From positions 113,316-177,315 of the forward strand of contig NZ_WQNI01000012.1 of assembly GCF_010993735.1 (NCBI RefSeq): a DNA stretch of 64,000 nt. The letters run 5' to 3'. This document shows positions 35,036 to 43,457 of this stretch, piece by piece. Under the pieces are notes generated by a model. The model searched no databases, was not told the origin of the DNA, and saw only the letters and a program-made list of their open reading frames with translations. Within the stretch, counting starts at the first letter, position 1. Each line of letters starts with the position of its first letter. This stretch comes from Chelativorans alearensis. GTDB taxonomy: Bacteria; Pseudomonadota; Alphaproteobacteria; Rhizobiales; Rhizobiaceae. The position numbers and the translations under genes are program-made.

Positions 35036-36808
35036 ATGACCTACGAACAGATTTTTCTCTTCAGCCTGCTCGGCCTCGTCTTCATTTTCCTGGTCTGGGG
35101 GCGCGTGCGCTACGACCTTGTGGCCTTCGCCGCGCTCGTCATCGCCGTTGCCGGCGGCGTGGTGCCGACGGAGCAGGCATTCGCGGGATTTGGCCACGAG
35201 GCGGTCATCATCATCGCGCTGGTGCTCATCGTCTCGCGCGCCATGGTGAATGCCGGCGCGGTGGAGCTCGTCGCCCGCTTCGTGCTGTCCGCCGGGCGCT
35301 CGCTGTCCACCCATATCGGCATCATGTCCGTCGTCGGTGCCGCCCTTTCGGCCGTCATCAACAATGTCGCCGCCCTCGTCATGCTGATGACGCTCGACAT
35401 GGAAGCGGCGGAGAAGGCGAAGCGGCCGGTCTCGCAATCCCTCATGCCGCTGTCCTTCGCCACCATCCTCGGCGGCATGATCACCTTGATCGGCACGCCG
35501 CCCAACATTGTCGTCGCCCAGTTCCGCGAGCGCGCGCTGGGGGCGCCGTACTCCATGTTCGACTTCTCCCCCGTGGGCCTCGCCTGCGCCCTTGTCGGTA
35601 TAGCCTTCGTCACCACCGTTGGCTGGCGCCTGATCCCGGATACGGGTCAGCGCGCTGCCCTGGGTGAGGGCGGCGACACCGGACTGTTCGTCGCCGAGGC
35701 CAGTGTGAAGGAGGATTCAAAAGCCATAGGACGATCGCCATCCGCCCTTTATCCCCTTGCCGATGAATGTGACGTGTCCATTCTCGGGCTGGTGCGCCGG
35801 GGCAAGCGGCTGCCGGGCTTCGCGGCAGGCGAGGAGATTCGCAAGAACGATCATCTGGTCCTCGAAGGCGATCCGAAATCCATCGAGTCCTTCATCGGCG
35901 CGGCGGGGCTCACACCGGCGGGCGTCGACAAGCATGGCGGCCTTACCGGCAAGTCGCTGACGCTGGTGGAGGCCATCGTGCCCGACAACGCGCGCATGGC
36001 GGGCCGCACGGCGCTCGACTTGAGACTGCTTTACCGTCGGGGGGTGACGCTGCTCGGCGTTTCCCGCCAGGGAAAGCGCTTCCGCGAGCGCGTGCGCAAC
36101 CTCGCCATCAAACCCGGCGACGTGGTGCTTCTCCTGGGGCCGGAAAGCCGCGTCGCCGACGCTGCGGAATGGCTGGGCGTGCTGCCTCTGGCGGAGAAGC
36201 GCCACACCGTTATCCAGCGGAGCAAGGCGTTGTTCACCGTCGCCGTCTTCGCCGTAGCCGTGGCCGCGGCGGTCATGGGGTTTGTCCCGCTCGCTGTGGC
36301 GCTGGCCGGTGCGGTGGCCGTCTACGCGCTGTTCAGCGTCGTCGGCGCACGCGAGGTCTACGAAGCGGTCGAGTGGCCGGTGATTGTCCTCCTCGGCTCG
36401 CTCATCCCCCTCGGCCTGGCATTGGAAGAGTCCGGTGGCACCCGCCTCATCGCCGAGGCGATCGTCGCGCAGACAGGCGGGTTGCCCGCCTGGGCAATCC
36501 TGGCTGTCCTCATGATTGTCACCATGACGCTGTCCGATTTCCTCAACAACGTGGCGACCGCGTTGATTGCCGCCCCGATCGGTCTGTCCGTCGCGCAGGC
36601 GCTGCATGTCTCGCCAGACCCTTTCCTGATGGGGGTGGCGGTTGCCGCTTCCTGCGCCTTCCTCACTCCCATCGGCCACAAGAACAACACCATCATCATG
36701 GGGCCCGGCGGCTACCGCTTCGGCGACTATTGGCGCATGGGCCTGCCGCTGGAGATCATCATCATCGCCGTGGGGGTGCCGGCGATCCTGTTCTTCTGGC
36801 CGCTCTAA
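35036..36808 (+). CDS. SLC13-family permease with two RCK_C/TrkA-C domains
   Basis: 590 residues. N-terminal and C-terminal membrane halves (residues ~1-180 and ~400-590) of the citrate/sulfate type (LIGTPPNIVVAQFRERALG; TPIGHKNNTIIMGPGGYRFGDYW) flank two cytoplasmic TrkA-C modules (residues ~205-375; GVTLLGVSRQGKRF and LAIKPGDVVLLLG). Such proteins import anions such as sulfate or dicarboxylates with Na+; the ligand is unknown. The stop overlaps the convergent oxidoreductase stop. Confidence 0.88.
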   Translation: MTYEQIFLFSLLGLVFIFLVWGRVRYDLVAFAALVIAVAGGVVPTEQAFAGFGHEAVIIIALVLIVSRAMVNAGAVELVARFVLSAGRSLSTHIGIMSVVGAALSAVINNVAALVMLMTLDMEAAEKAKRPVSQSLMPLSFATILGGMITLIGTPPNIVVAQFRERALGAPYSMFDFSPVGLACALVGIAFVTTVGWRLIPDTGQRAALGEGGDTGLFVAEASVKEDSKAIGRSPSALYPLADECDVSILGLVRRGKRLPGFAAGEEIRKNDHLVLEGDPKSIESFIGAAGLTPAGVDKHGGLTGKSLTLVEAIVPDNARMAGRTALDLRLLYRRGVTLLGVSRQGKRFRERVRNLAIKPGDVVLLLGPESRVADAAEWLGVLPLAEKRHTVIQRSKALFTVAVFAVAVAAAVMGFVPLAVALAGAVAVYALFSVVGAREVYEAVEWPVIVLLGSLIPLGLALEESGGTRLIAEAIVAQTGGLPAWAILAVLMIVTMTLSDFLNNVATALIAAPIGLSVAQALHVSPDPFLMGVAVAASCAFLTPIGHKNNTIIMGPGGYRFGDYWRMGLPLEIIIIAVGVPAILFFWPL

Positions 36809-38127
36809 ATTCGATCCCGCAGCGCGTACCAGTTGAGCGCCAGGAAGAGGAGCGCCGGGCGCAGGCGCCGGCCGCCGGGAAAGGGTGGGACGTTCAGCTC
36901 CTCGAAGAGCTTCAGCCGGTCGCGGTTTCCCGCAACCGTCTCGGTGTAGAGCTTGCCCATGAAATTGGCCAGCATCACGCCGTGGCCGGAATAGCCGCCG
37001 ACCGAGATTACGCCTCGCATCACCTCGCGCACGAAGGGCCGGCGCGGCATGGTGATGCCCACATAACCGCCCCAGGCGTGGGTGATCTCGATATCGGCAA
37101 GGGACGGATAGACCTCGGCGATCTGGCGGCGGATTTGCGCGGGAATATCCTTCGGGTCGCCCCTGGAGTAGATCTCGCGGCCACCGAACAAAAGCCGCCC
37201 GTCCTTCGACTTGCGGAAGTAGCGCACCACGAAGCGCGAATCGTCGACGCTCTCGCCGCCGGGCAGCACCGGGCTGTCGGGCCCGAGCGGCACGGTGGCG
37301 CCAATGAAGGAGCCGATGGGCATGAGGTGCGCAGCCGTCGCCGGCTCGAGGTCGCCGCCATAGGCGTTGGTCGCCACCAGGCATTTTTCAGTGGTGATCG
37401 TTCCGCGCGGCGTGGCGACACGCACCTTTCCGGCCTCGGCTATTATGCTCCCCGCTTTCGTTCGCTCGAAAAGCTTCGCGCCCGCGGAGGCCGCCGCCCG
37501 CGCCGTCCCGACCAATAGCTTGAGGGGGTGGATGTGGCCGGTGCCGGTATCGCGCGTGCCGCCGAAATAGCGCGTTGAACCCAGCCGCGCTGCCGTCTCC
37601 TCACGGTCCATGAAGGTGATGTGCGGATAGCCGAAGCGCTCGCCCATGATCTCCGCATGCGCCCGATACCCGTTAAGATAGCGCTCCTTGTGCGCGACCG
37701 ACATCTGGCCGGGCACGTAATCGATCTCGATGCCGTTCGCCGCTGTGAAGTCGAGAAGGTGCGCCTTGGCCTCCTCCGCCACATCGAAAAGCGCCTTGGC
37801 GCGGGTGAAGCCGAGATCGGCCTCCAGATCCTCCGCCCAGGCGCGCTGACCGGTGCCGAGCTGGCCGCCGTTGCGGCCCGAGGCGCCATCGCCGAACCGG
37901 TGCGCCTCGATGAGCGCGACGTTCACGCCCGCTTTGGCAAGGTGCACCGCGGCGGACAGTCCCGTGAAGCCGCCGCCGACGATAACGACATCGGCATCGA
38001 TGTCGCCGTCGAGCGGCGCATAGTCCGGCCGTTCCCCCACCGTGGCCTCGTACCAGGAATAACCGGGAGAGACGGGAGACTGGTAGGCGCCAGGCTGAAG
38101 GTCGGAAGGCGGCGAGAGCTCAGACAT
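36805..38127 (-). CDS. puuB: Gamma-glutamylputrescine oxidase-like FAD oxidoreductase
   Basis: 440 residues; the N-terminal PGYSWYEATVGERPDYAPL followed by DVVIVGGGFTGLSAAVHLAKAG (FAD-binding) and GASGRNGGQLGTGQR are typical of PuuB/OrdL oxidases. In E. coli PuuB oxidises gamma-glutamylputrescine to the aldehyde with release of H2O2. The gene overlaps the upstream glutamine-synthetase-like gene by eight bases, the standard puuA-puuB pairing. Confidence 0.86.
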   Translation of the reverse strand: MSELSPPSDLQPGAYQSPVSPGYSWYEATVGERPDYAPLDGDIDADVVIVGGGFTGLSAAVHLAKAGVNVALIEAHRFGDGASGRNGGQLGTGQRAWAEDLEADLGFTRAKALFDVAEEAKAHLLDFTAANGIEIDYVPGQMSVAHKERYLNGYRAHAEIMGERFGYPHITFMDREETAARLGSTRYFGGTRDTGTGHIHPLKLLVGTARAAASAGAKLFERTKAGSIIAEAGKVRVATPRGTITTEKCLVATNAYGGDLEPATAAHLMPIGSFIGATVPLGPDSPVLPGGESVDDSRFVVRYFRKSKDGRLLFGGREIYSRGDPKDIPAQIRRQIAEVYPSLADIEITHAWGGYVGITMPRRPFVREVMRGVISVGGYSGHGVMLANFMGKLYTETVAGNRDRLKLFEELNVPPFPGGRRLRPALLFLALNWYALRDRI

Positions 38128-39553
38128 TCAAAAGCAGATATTCCCGCTCCCACGGGCTGATGACCTTCATGAAGGTCTCGAACTCGGCCCGCTTGATCGC
38201 AGCGTAGGTGGTGGTGAAGGGTTCCCCCAGGATGTCGCGCAGCGCGGTGTCGCCTTCGAACAGCGCCACCGCTTCCAGGAGCCCGCGCGGCAGTTCGATC
38301 TCGTCCTGGTTCACCGCCGTGCCCGCCGGCGCGTCGGGCGCGGTCTTTTCCAGGATGCCGACGAGCCCGCAGGCAAGCGACGCGGCGAGCGCCAGATAGG
38401 GGTTGGCATCGGAGGAGGGAATGCGGTTTTCCACGCGCCGTGCCGCCGGGTCCGAGCGCGGCACGCGGAAGGCGGTGGTGCGGTTGTCGTAGCCCCAGCG
38501 CGTGTTGACCGGGACGGAACTTCCCTGCGTCAGCCGCCGATAGGAGTTCACGTAAGGCGCCAGCATGATGAGCGCGTTTGGAACGTGGTGCTGCAGGCCG
38601 CCGATGAAGTGGTGGAAGGTGTCGGTTTCTTCTCCCTTCTCATCGGAAAAGACGTTGCGGCCGCCCTTCGCCGTCACCACCGACTGGTGGATGTGCATGG
38701 CGGAACCCGGCTGGTCCTGGATCGGCTTGGCCATGAAGGTGGCGTAGGTATCGTGCTTGAGCGCGGCCTCGCGGATGGTGCGCTTGAAAAGGAACACCTG
38801 GTCCGCGAGTTCCACCGGGTCGCCGTGGCGCAGATTGATCTCGAGCTGCCCCGCGCCTTCCTCGTGGATCAGTGTATCGATCTCAAGGCCCTGCGTTTCG
38901 GAGAAATGGTAGATGTCGTCGATCAGCTCGTCGAACTCGTTGACGCCGGCGATTGAATAACCCTGGCCGCCGCCGATGGGCCGGCCGGAGCGGCCAACGG
39001 GCGGGGTGAGCGGGTAGTCCGGGTCCGGGTTCTTGTGCACCAGGTAGAATTCGATCTCGGGCGCCACGATCGGCTTCAGCCCGTGTTCGGCGTATTTCGC
39101 CATCACCCGCTTCAGCACGTTGCGCGGGCTGAACTCGACCACGCGCCCATCCTGGTGCACCAGGTCGCAGATCACCTGCGCCGTCGGGTCGCTCTCCCAC
39201 GGCACGACCGACAGCGTGGCAAGGTCCGGCACGAGCTTCAGGTCGCCGTCGTCTTCCGGGTAGACGAAGCCGTTGCCGCTTTCCGGATACTCGCCGGAGA
39301 TCGTCGCCATGAACACGGCCGACGGCAGCGCCAGCGAGGTATTGGAGGTGAATTTCTTCGACGGCATCATCTTGCCGCGCGCCACGCCCGCCTGGTCCGG
39401 CGTGATGCACTCGATATCCTCGATGCCGCGCCATTCCAGCCAGGCCGTCGCTTCCTTCCAGCCCTTCACCCCACGCAGATTTTTCAGGAACGCGGGTGTG
39501 CGAACCCGTCCGCTTCGCCCAACGCTGCGGCTTGCCTTCTTGTTGTCCAGCAT
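38120..39553 (-). CDS. puuA: Glutamine synthetase family protein, probable gamma-glutamylputrescine synthetase
   Basis: 477 residues with glutamine-synthetase catalytic motifs APEIEFYLV, GAGQLEINL, GSAMHIHQSV and NTRWGYDNRTTAFRVP. It lacks the adenylylation region of true GlnA, and its coupling to a PuuB-like oxidase points to gamma-glutamylation of putrescine or a related amine. Alternatively it could act on another amine. The first ~30 residues are basic and poorly conserved. Confidence 0.86.
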   Translation of the reverse strand: MLDNKKASRSVGRSGRVRTPAFLKNLRGVKGWKEATAWLEWRGIEDIECITPDQAGVARGKMMPSKKFTSNTSLALPSAVFMATISGEYPESGNGFVYPEDDGDLKLVPDLATLSVVPWESDPTAQVICDLVHQDGRVVEFSPRNVLKRVMAKYAEHGLKPIVAPEIEFYLVHKNPDPDYPLTPPVGRSGRPIGGGQGYSIAGVNEFDELIDDIYHFSETQGLEIDTLIHEEGAGQLEINLRHGDPVELADQVFLFKRTIREAALKHDTYATFMAKPIQDQPGSAMHIHQSVVTAKGGRNVFSDEKGEETDTFHHFIGGLQHHVPNALIMLAPYVNSYRRLTQGSSVPVNTRWGYDNRTTAFRVPRSDPAARRVENRIPSSDANPYLALAASLACGLVGILEKTAPDAPAGTAVNQDEIELPRGLLEAVALFEGDTALRDILGEPFTTTYAAIKRAEFETFMKVISPWEREYLLLNV

Positions 39554-39665
39554 AAATCACCAGGGAACGCTTCGGATGCGGGAGTATAGACGGCGGGGAA
39601 GGGAAGGGAAGGGGGCGGCGCCCTTCTCGCCTCGCGTTGCGGGAAGGCCCGGCTGCCCGCACCCC

Positions 39666-40301
39666 TCACACCGGCCGCTCCGCCAGCGCTAGCCTGACCC
39701 CGAAACCGACCAGGAGGGATCCGAAAAGCCAGCGTTGCAAACGCTGCAACAACGGCCGTTGGGCGAGAAAGGCGCCTATGCGATCGCCGGCGAGTGCGTA
39801 TTGGACGTCGAAGGCGATGCCGGTCGCCACCAGCACCGTGCCGAGCAGGAGGAACTGAGCCGAAAGCGGCGCGCCATCGGGGCGCAGGAACTGCGGCAGG
39901 AGGACGGAGCAGAAGATCAGCGCCTTGGGGTTGAGGAGATTGGTGAGAAAGCCGCGAATGGCGGCCCGGCGCATGCCGTCCGTCGGGGCGGCCGCGGCTT
40001 CAGTTTCCCCCACCGGCACAAGCGAATGGGCGCGCAGGATGCCGTAGCCCAGCCAGGCGAGGTACGCCGCCCCGACGAGGCGCACGGCCTCGAAGACGAG
40101 CGGTGAAGTCTTCAAGAGCGCCGCAAGCCCCAGAGCGGCGAGCGCCACATGCATTGCCCTGGCTGCCGCAAGCCCAACGGTGGTGGCAAGCGCCTGGCGT
40201 CGTCCGCTAAGCGCCCCGGTCTGCAGGAGCAGGATCATGTCCGGCCCAGGCACCAGATAGGCAATCGCCAGCGCGCCGGCGAAGAGGGTGAGTTCCGGCA
40301 T
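39666..40301 (-). CDS. LysE/RhtB-family amino-acid exporter
   Basis: 211 residues with six hydrophobic segments and the family N-terminus AIAYLVPGPDMILLLQTGALSGRRQALATTVGL (quoted in parts: PGPDM, G-R-R). The loop NLLNPKALIF is also typical. ATG 40301 is preferred to the longer frame. It exports amino acids or analogues and is divergent from an Lrp/AsnC regulator, a common pairing. Confidence 0.88.
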   Translation of the reverse strand: MPELTLFAGALAIAYLVPGPDMILLLQTGALSGRRQALATTVGLAAARAMHVALAALGLAALLKTSPLVFEAVRLVGAAYLAWLGYGILRAHSLVPVGETEAAAAPTDGMRRAAIRGFLTNLLNPKALIFCSVLLPQFLRPDGAPLSAQFLLLGTVLVATGIAFDVQYALAGDRIGAFLAQRPLLQRLQRWLFGSLLVGFGVRLALAERPV

Positions 40302-40363
40302 TGCGGCCTCCGTCGATCGTCTAGGGCCGATTCTAGCGACAGGCGGCGGCGCATGTCCTTGCG

Positions 40364-40403
40364 AACATGCTATCAATATGGGTATGTTATGGCATGATAT
40401 GCC
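40364..40403. promoter_or_regulatory. Operator-like dyads between lysE-type and lrp-type genes
   Basis: AACAT (40364-40368) and ATGTT (40384-40388) flank an AT-rich centre, followed by GGCAT-GAT-ATGCC at 40391-40403, 27 bp before the Lrp start codon. Lrp-type proteins bind such loosely dyadic AT-rich sites; likely autoregulation and exporter control. Confidence 0.45.
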
Positions 40404-40429
40404 GATAGATACAAAAAAAGAGATTGAAT

Positions 40430-40921
40430 ATGCTAAAAATCAGTCTGGATGCGATAGATCGCAGGATTCTGGCTGCACTGCAGCGCAATGGGCGGCTTTC
40501 CAACGTGGAGCTCGCCGAGGAGGTGGGGTTGTCGCCGTCGCCCTGCCTGCGCCGCGTGCGCCTTCTGGAGGAGGCGGGCATGATCACCGGCTATCACGCC
40601 GCGCTCGACCGCGCGGGGGTGGGGCTCGGCCTGACCATCTTCGTCGGCGTCAAGGTGGAGCGCCATCACGAAGAAGAGGCCACGGCCTTCCGTGAGGCGG
40701 TGCAGGCATTGCCGGAGGTGATCTCCTGCCATCTCGTTTCCGGCGAGGCGGACTTCCTGCTTCAGGTCGTGGTGCCGGATCTGAGGGCTTATGAGCAGCT
40801 ATTGCTCGGCACGCTCCTGAAATTGCCGGCTGTCAGCGACATTCGCTCCAATTTCGCCATCCAGACGGTCAAGGACCGCGCGCCACTGCCGCTCGACCAT
40901 CTGGCGGCGGAGGCGCACTAA
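40430..40921 (+). CDS. Lrp/AsnC-family transcriptional regulator
   Basis: 163 residues; AsnC helix-turn-helix at ~5-60 (LDAIDRRILAALQRNGRLSNVELAEEVGLSPSPCLRRV) and a RAM ligand-binding domain at ~68-145. ATG 40430 is preferred to TTG 40424. Divergent from the LysE-type exporter, which it probably induces in response to an amino acid. Its stop overlaps the stop of the convergent receiver-domain gene. Confidence 0.9.
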   Translation: MLKISLDAIDRRILAALQRNGRLSNVELAEEVGLSPSPCLRRVRLLEEAGMITGYHAALDRAGVGLGLTIFVGVKVERHHEEEATAFREAVQALPEVISCHLVSGEADFLLQVVVPDLRAYEQLLLGTLLKLPAVSDIRSNFAIQTVKDRAPLPLDHLAAEAH

Positions 40922-41373
40922 GTTCCGCGGATATCCTTGACGAGGCGCTCGACGACGGGCTGCAGCACATCCGGCGTGATGGGCTTGATGGCCACGGCAT
41001 CGATGAGCCCTGCGGGCGGCGTGTCGCTCCGTTGGACGGAGCCGTCGATCAGGACGGTGCGGGGAAGGTTGCGCTCGGAGGCGCTCCGCTGCCTGTCCAG
41101 TTCGGACAGCAGCGCGTCGAACGCATCCCCTTGCATCGGGCCGTCGATGATGACCATCACGGGACGGCTGTCGTTTAGCGCCTTCACGGCGGCGCTTGAG
41201 GCCACGGCCTGAGGCTTCAGATAGATACGCTCGAGGGTGCGGGCGATGACGATACGGTTTATCGGCGAGTCGGAAACGATGAGAACCCGGTTCGAGCTCG
41301 GGCCGTGATCGTCGTTCGAAGGGCTGCGGCCAGGGCCTCCGGCGCTGCTTCGTCCGGCATTCCGATTGTTCAT
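40918..41373 (-). CDS. Receiver-domain (CheY-like) protein
   Basis: 151 residues with a ~28-residue polar N-terminal tail and a single receiver domain (VLIVSDSPINRIVIARTLERIYLKP ... VMVIIDGPMQG ... AVAIKPITPDVL). The phosphoacceptor Asp and the conserved Lys are present; the first acidic pair is reduced to Ser-Asp. No output domain. No kinase gene is adjacent. Confidence 0.75.
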   Translation of the reverse strand: MNNRNAGRSSAGGPGRSPSNDDHGPSSNRVLIVSDSPINRIVIARTLERIYLKPQAVASSAAVKALNDSRPVMVIIDGPMQGDAFDALLSELDRQRSASERNLPRTVLIDGSVQRSDTPPAGLIDAVAIKPITPDVLQPVVERLVKDIRGT

Positions 41374-41517
41374 GATATATGACCATTAGGAGCCGGGTTC
41401 AATGCCCGGTTGAGTTACGCGGGCGGCATACTCGCCATTTTGCCGCCTTGTCAACACGTATAACTGTTCGGACATGTACACTTCACGATAGGTTTATCAC
41501 TCCTCCAGACGACATGC

Positions 41518-41543
41518 GCCCCGCATGGCAGGCCATGCGGGGC
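41518..41543. repeat. Perfect 12-bp inverted repeat with 2-base loop
   Basis: GCCCCGCATGGC, AG, GCCATGCGGGGC. A very stable hairpin in the gap between two minus-strand genes; no T-run on either side. Confidence 0.6.
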
Positions 41544-41570
41544 AGGGGCAGGGATATCAGGCCGATGGAC

Positions 41571-41610
41571 TAGACAAGTTCATCGTTCAGGGAATCGATG
41601 AACTTGTCTA
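41571..41610. terminator. 15-bp perfect hairpin, possible terminator
   Basis: TAGACAAGTTCATCG and CGATGAACTTGTCTA separated by 10 bases. It lies just downstream of the aceA-small-gene unit (minus strand) and could end that transcript, although no clear T-run follows on the minus strand; on the plus strand TGTTGTTTT follows. Confidence 0.45.
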
Positions 41611-41670
41611 AACTGTTGTTTTATCGCAATTTCGGATGGAAAACCGGCCTCCACTTTTCCTGAAATTGCT

Positions 41671-41916
41671 CTAGCCGCGCGCCAGGCGGTTGGTGACGAT
41701 AACCGGCACAAGCAGGTCGCCCCAGTTGCCTTCACCGCCGTGGTGGCGCGCCGAGCGCACCAGTTCCACGGAGATGCCAGCCTCGACCGCCGTCATCACC
41801 GACTGGTTGAGGCGGTGCAGATCGTTGGCAATCATGCGCACGATCGCCTGTTGGTCGCCGTTCATGGCGCTGGCCTGTTCGTCTGCGCGCTCCTTGACGC
41901 GGGTGTTCGGTTTCAT
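41671..41916 (-). CDS. Small conserved protein downstream of aceA
   Basis: 81 residues from ATG 41916, preceded by GAGGAGA at good spacing; an in-frame extension to 41982 overlaps aceA and is not needed. Sequence includes QAIVRMIANDLHRLNQSVMTAVEAGISVELVRSARHH, a probable helical pair, and no known motif. Lies 22 bases after aceA, so it is probably co-transcribed. I do not recognise a function. Confidence 0.65.
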   Translation of the reverse strand: MKPNTRVKERADEQASAMNGDQQAIVRMIANDLHRLNQSVMTAVEAGISVELVRSARHHGGEGNWGDLLVPVIVTNRLARG

Positions 41917-41938
41917 CTCGTTTCTCCTCGATCGATTG

Positions 41939-43228
41939 CTATTCTGCCGCCGGGCGGAATTGGTCTTGCTCGGTGGATTCACTCATGGCTGTGGTGGAGG
42001 ACTGGCCGCCGGAAATCGCCATGGACACGGCATCGAAGTAGCCGGTGCCCACCTCGCGCTGGTGTTTGGTGGCGGTATAGCCGTTCGCCTCGGCCGCAAA
42101 CTCGGCCTGCTGCAGTTCGCTGTAGGCGGCCATCTGCCGTTGCTTGTAGCCGCGCGCCAACTCGAACATGCCGTAGTTGAGCTGATGGAAGCCGGCCAGT
42201 GTTATGAACTGGAACTTGTAGCCCATGGCGCCCAGCTCGCGCTGGAACCTGGCGATGGTGGGCTCGTCCAGGTTCTTCCTCCAGTTGAAGGAGGGCGAGC
42301 AGTTGTAGGCGAGCGGTTTACCCGGGTGGTGCCTGTGCACACTCTCGGCAAACCGCTTGGCCTGCTCGAGATCCGGCTTGGACGTCTCGCACCAGATGAG
42401 ATCGGAATAGGGTGCGTAGGCGATGGCGCGCGCGATGCAGGGCTCCAGCCCGTTCTTGACGTGGTAGAAGCCTTCCACCGTGCGGCCGGCATCGTAGTCG
42501 ACGAAGGGCCGGTCGCGCTCGTCGATGTCGGAGGTGACGAGCTTGGCAGCTTCCGCGTCGGTGCGGCAGATGACGAGCGTGGGCACTCCCATCACGTCGG
42601 CTGCAAGCCTTGCGGCGGTGAGGTTGCGGATATGTTGTGCGGTAGGGATGAGCACCTTGCCGCCCAGGTGGCCACACTTCTTTTCCGACGCCAACTGGTC
42701 CTCGAAATGCACCCCCGCGACACCCGCTTCGATGTATGCCTTCATGAGCTCGAAGGCATTGAGCGGGCCGCCGAAGCCGGCTTCCGCGTCGGCGACGATG
42801 GGGGCGAACCAGGTTTCGACGGAAAGGCCGTTGCCTTCCGCGGTCTCGATCTGGTCGGCACGCTGCAGTGTGCGGTTGATGCGTCGGGCAAGCTCCGGGC
42901 CCGCATTGGCAGGGTAGAGCGACTGGTCCGGATACATGGATGAGGCCGTGTTGGCGTCCGCCGCCACCTGCCAGCCGGAAAGATAGATGGCCTTCAGCCC
43001 GGCGCGCACCATCTGCATGGCTTGGTTGCCGGTAACCGCGCCCAGCGCATTGACAAAGTCCTCTTCGCCGATGAGCCGCCACAGCCGGTTGGCGGTCTCC
43101 TCCGCCAATGTGTGACGGATGGCCACCGAGCCGCGCAGCCGGCGCACGTCATCGGCGCCATAGGGCCGCTCGATGCCGTCGAAGCGACCTTCGGGTGCAG
43201 AGGGAACGAGGTTGTAAAAATCCGTCAT
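41939..43228 (-). CDS. aceA: Isocitrate lyase
   Basis: 429 residues. Catalytic [10 protein letters not shown] is intact, with [15 protein letters not shown] metal-binding and NCSPSFNW regions. It splits isocitrate into glyoxylate and succinate, letting the cell grow on acetate, fatty acids or acetoacetate. The divergent gene encodes an XRE/DUF2083 regulator of the kind that controls this enzyme in other bacteria. Confidence 0.96.
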   Translation of the reverse strand: MTDFYNLVPSAPEGRFDGIERPYGADDVRRLRGSVAIRHTLAEETANRLWRLIGEEDFVNALGAVTGNQAMQMVRAGLKAIYLSGWQVAADANTASSMYPDQSLYPANAGPELARRINRTLQRADQIETAEGNGLSVETWFAPIVADAEAGFGGPLNAFELMKAYIEAGVAGVHFEDQLASEKKCGHLGGKVLIPTAQHIRNLTAARLAADVMGVPTLVICRTDAEAAKLVTSDIDERDRPFVDYDAGRTVEGFYHVKNGLEPCIARAIAYAPYSDLIWCETSKPDLEQAKRFAESVHRHHPGKPLAYNCSPSFNWRKNLDEPTIARFQRELGAMGYKFQFITLAGFHQLNYGMFELARGYKQRQMAAYSELQQAEFAAEANGYTATKHQREVGTGYFDAVSMAISGGQSSTTAMSESTEQDQFRPAAE

Positions 43229-43381
43229 CTAGTGTCTCCGTAGTGCCATTCATCGAGTGGCTGGGCCAACTCCTGTGACAAAATTTACGCTGCACTGCAC
43301 AGAAACACACGAGATTCCGTTCCATAATCGCCCGGAATCGGGTGGGGCTGTATTGTCTTTCACAAGCGGTTTCGGTAAATT

Positions 43382-43441
43382 TGTAAAAGAAGTAAAACCT
43401 TCTCAAGACGTCTTCACGCTTTCTCTGTAAAAGGCTGTAAA
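43382..43441. promoter_or_regulatory. Repeated TGTAAA elements between aceA and its divergent regulator
   Basis: TGTAAA occurs at 43382, 43426 and 43436, the last two as CTGTAAAAGG/CTGTAAAGG direct repeats just before the regulator's start. Candidate binding sites of the XRE/DUF2083 regulator (inference). Confidence 0.4.
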
Positions 43442-43457
43442 GGCGGGTGTGGAAGCC

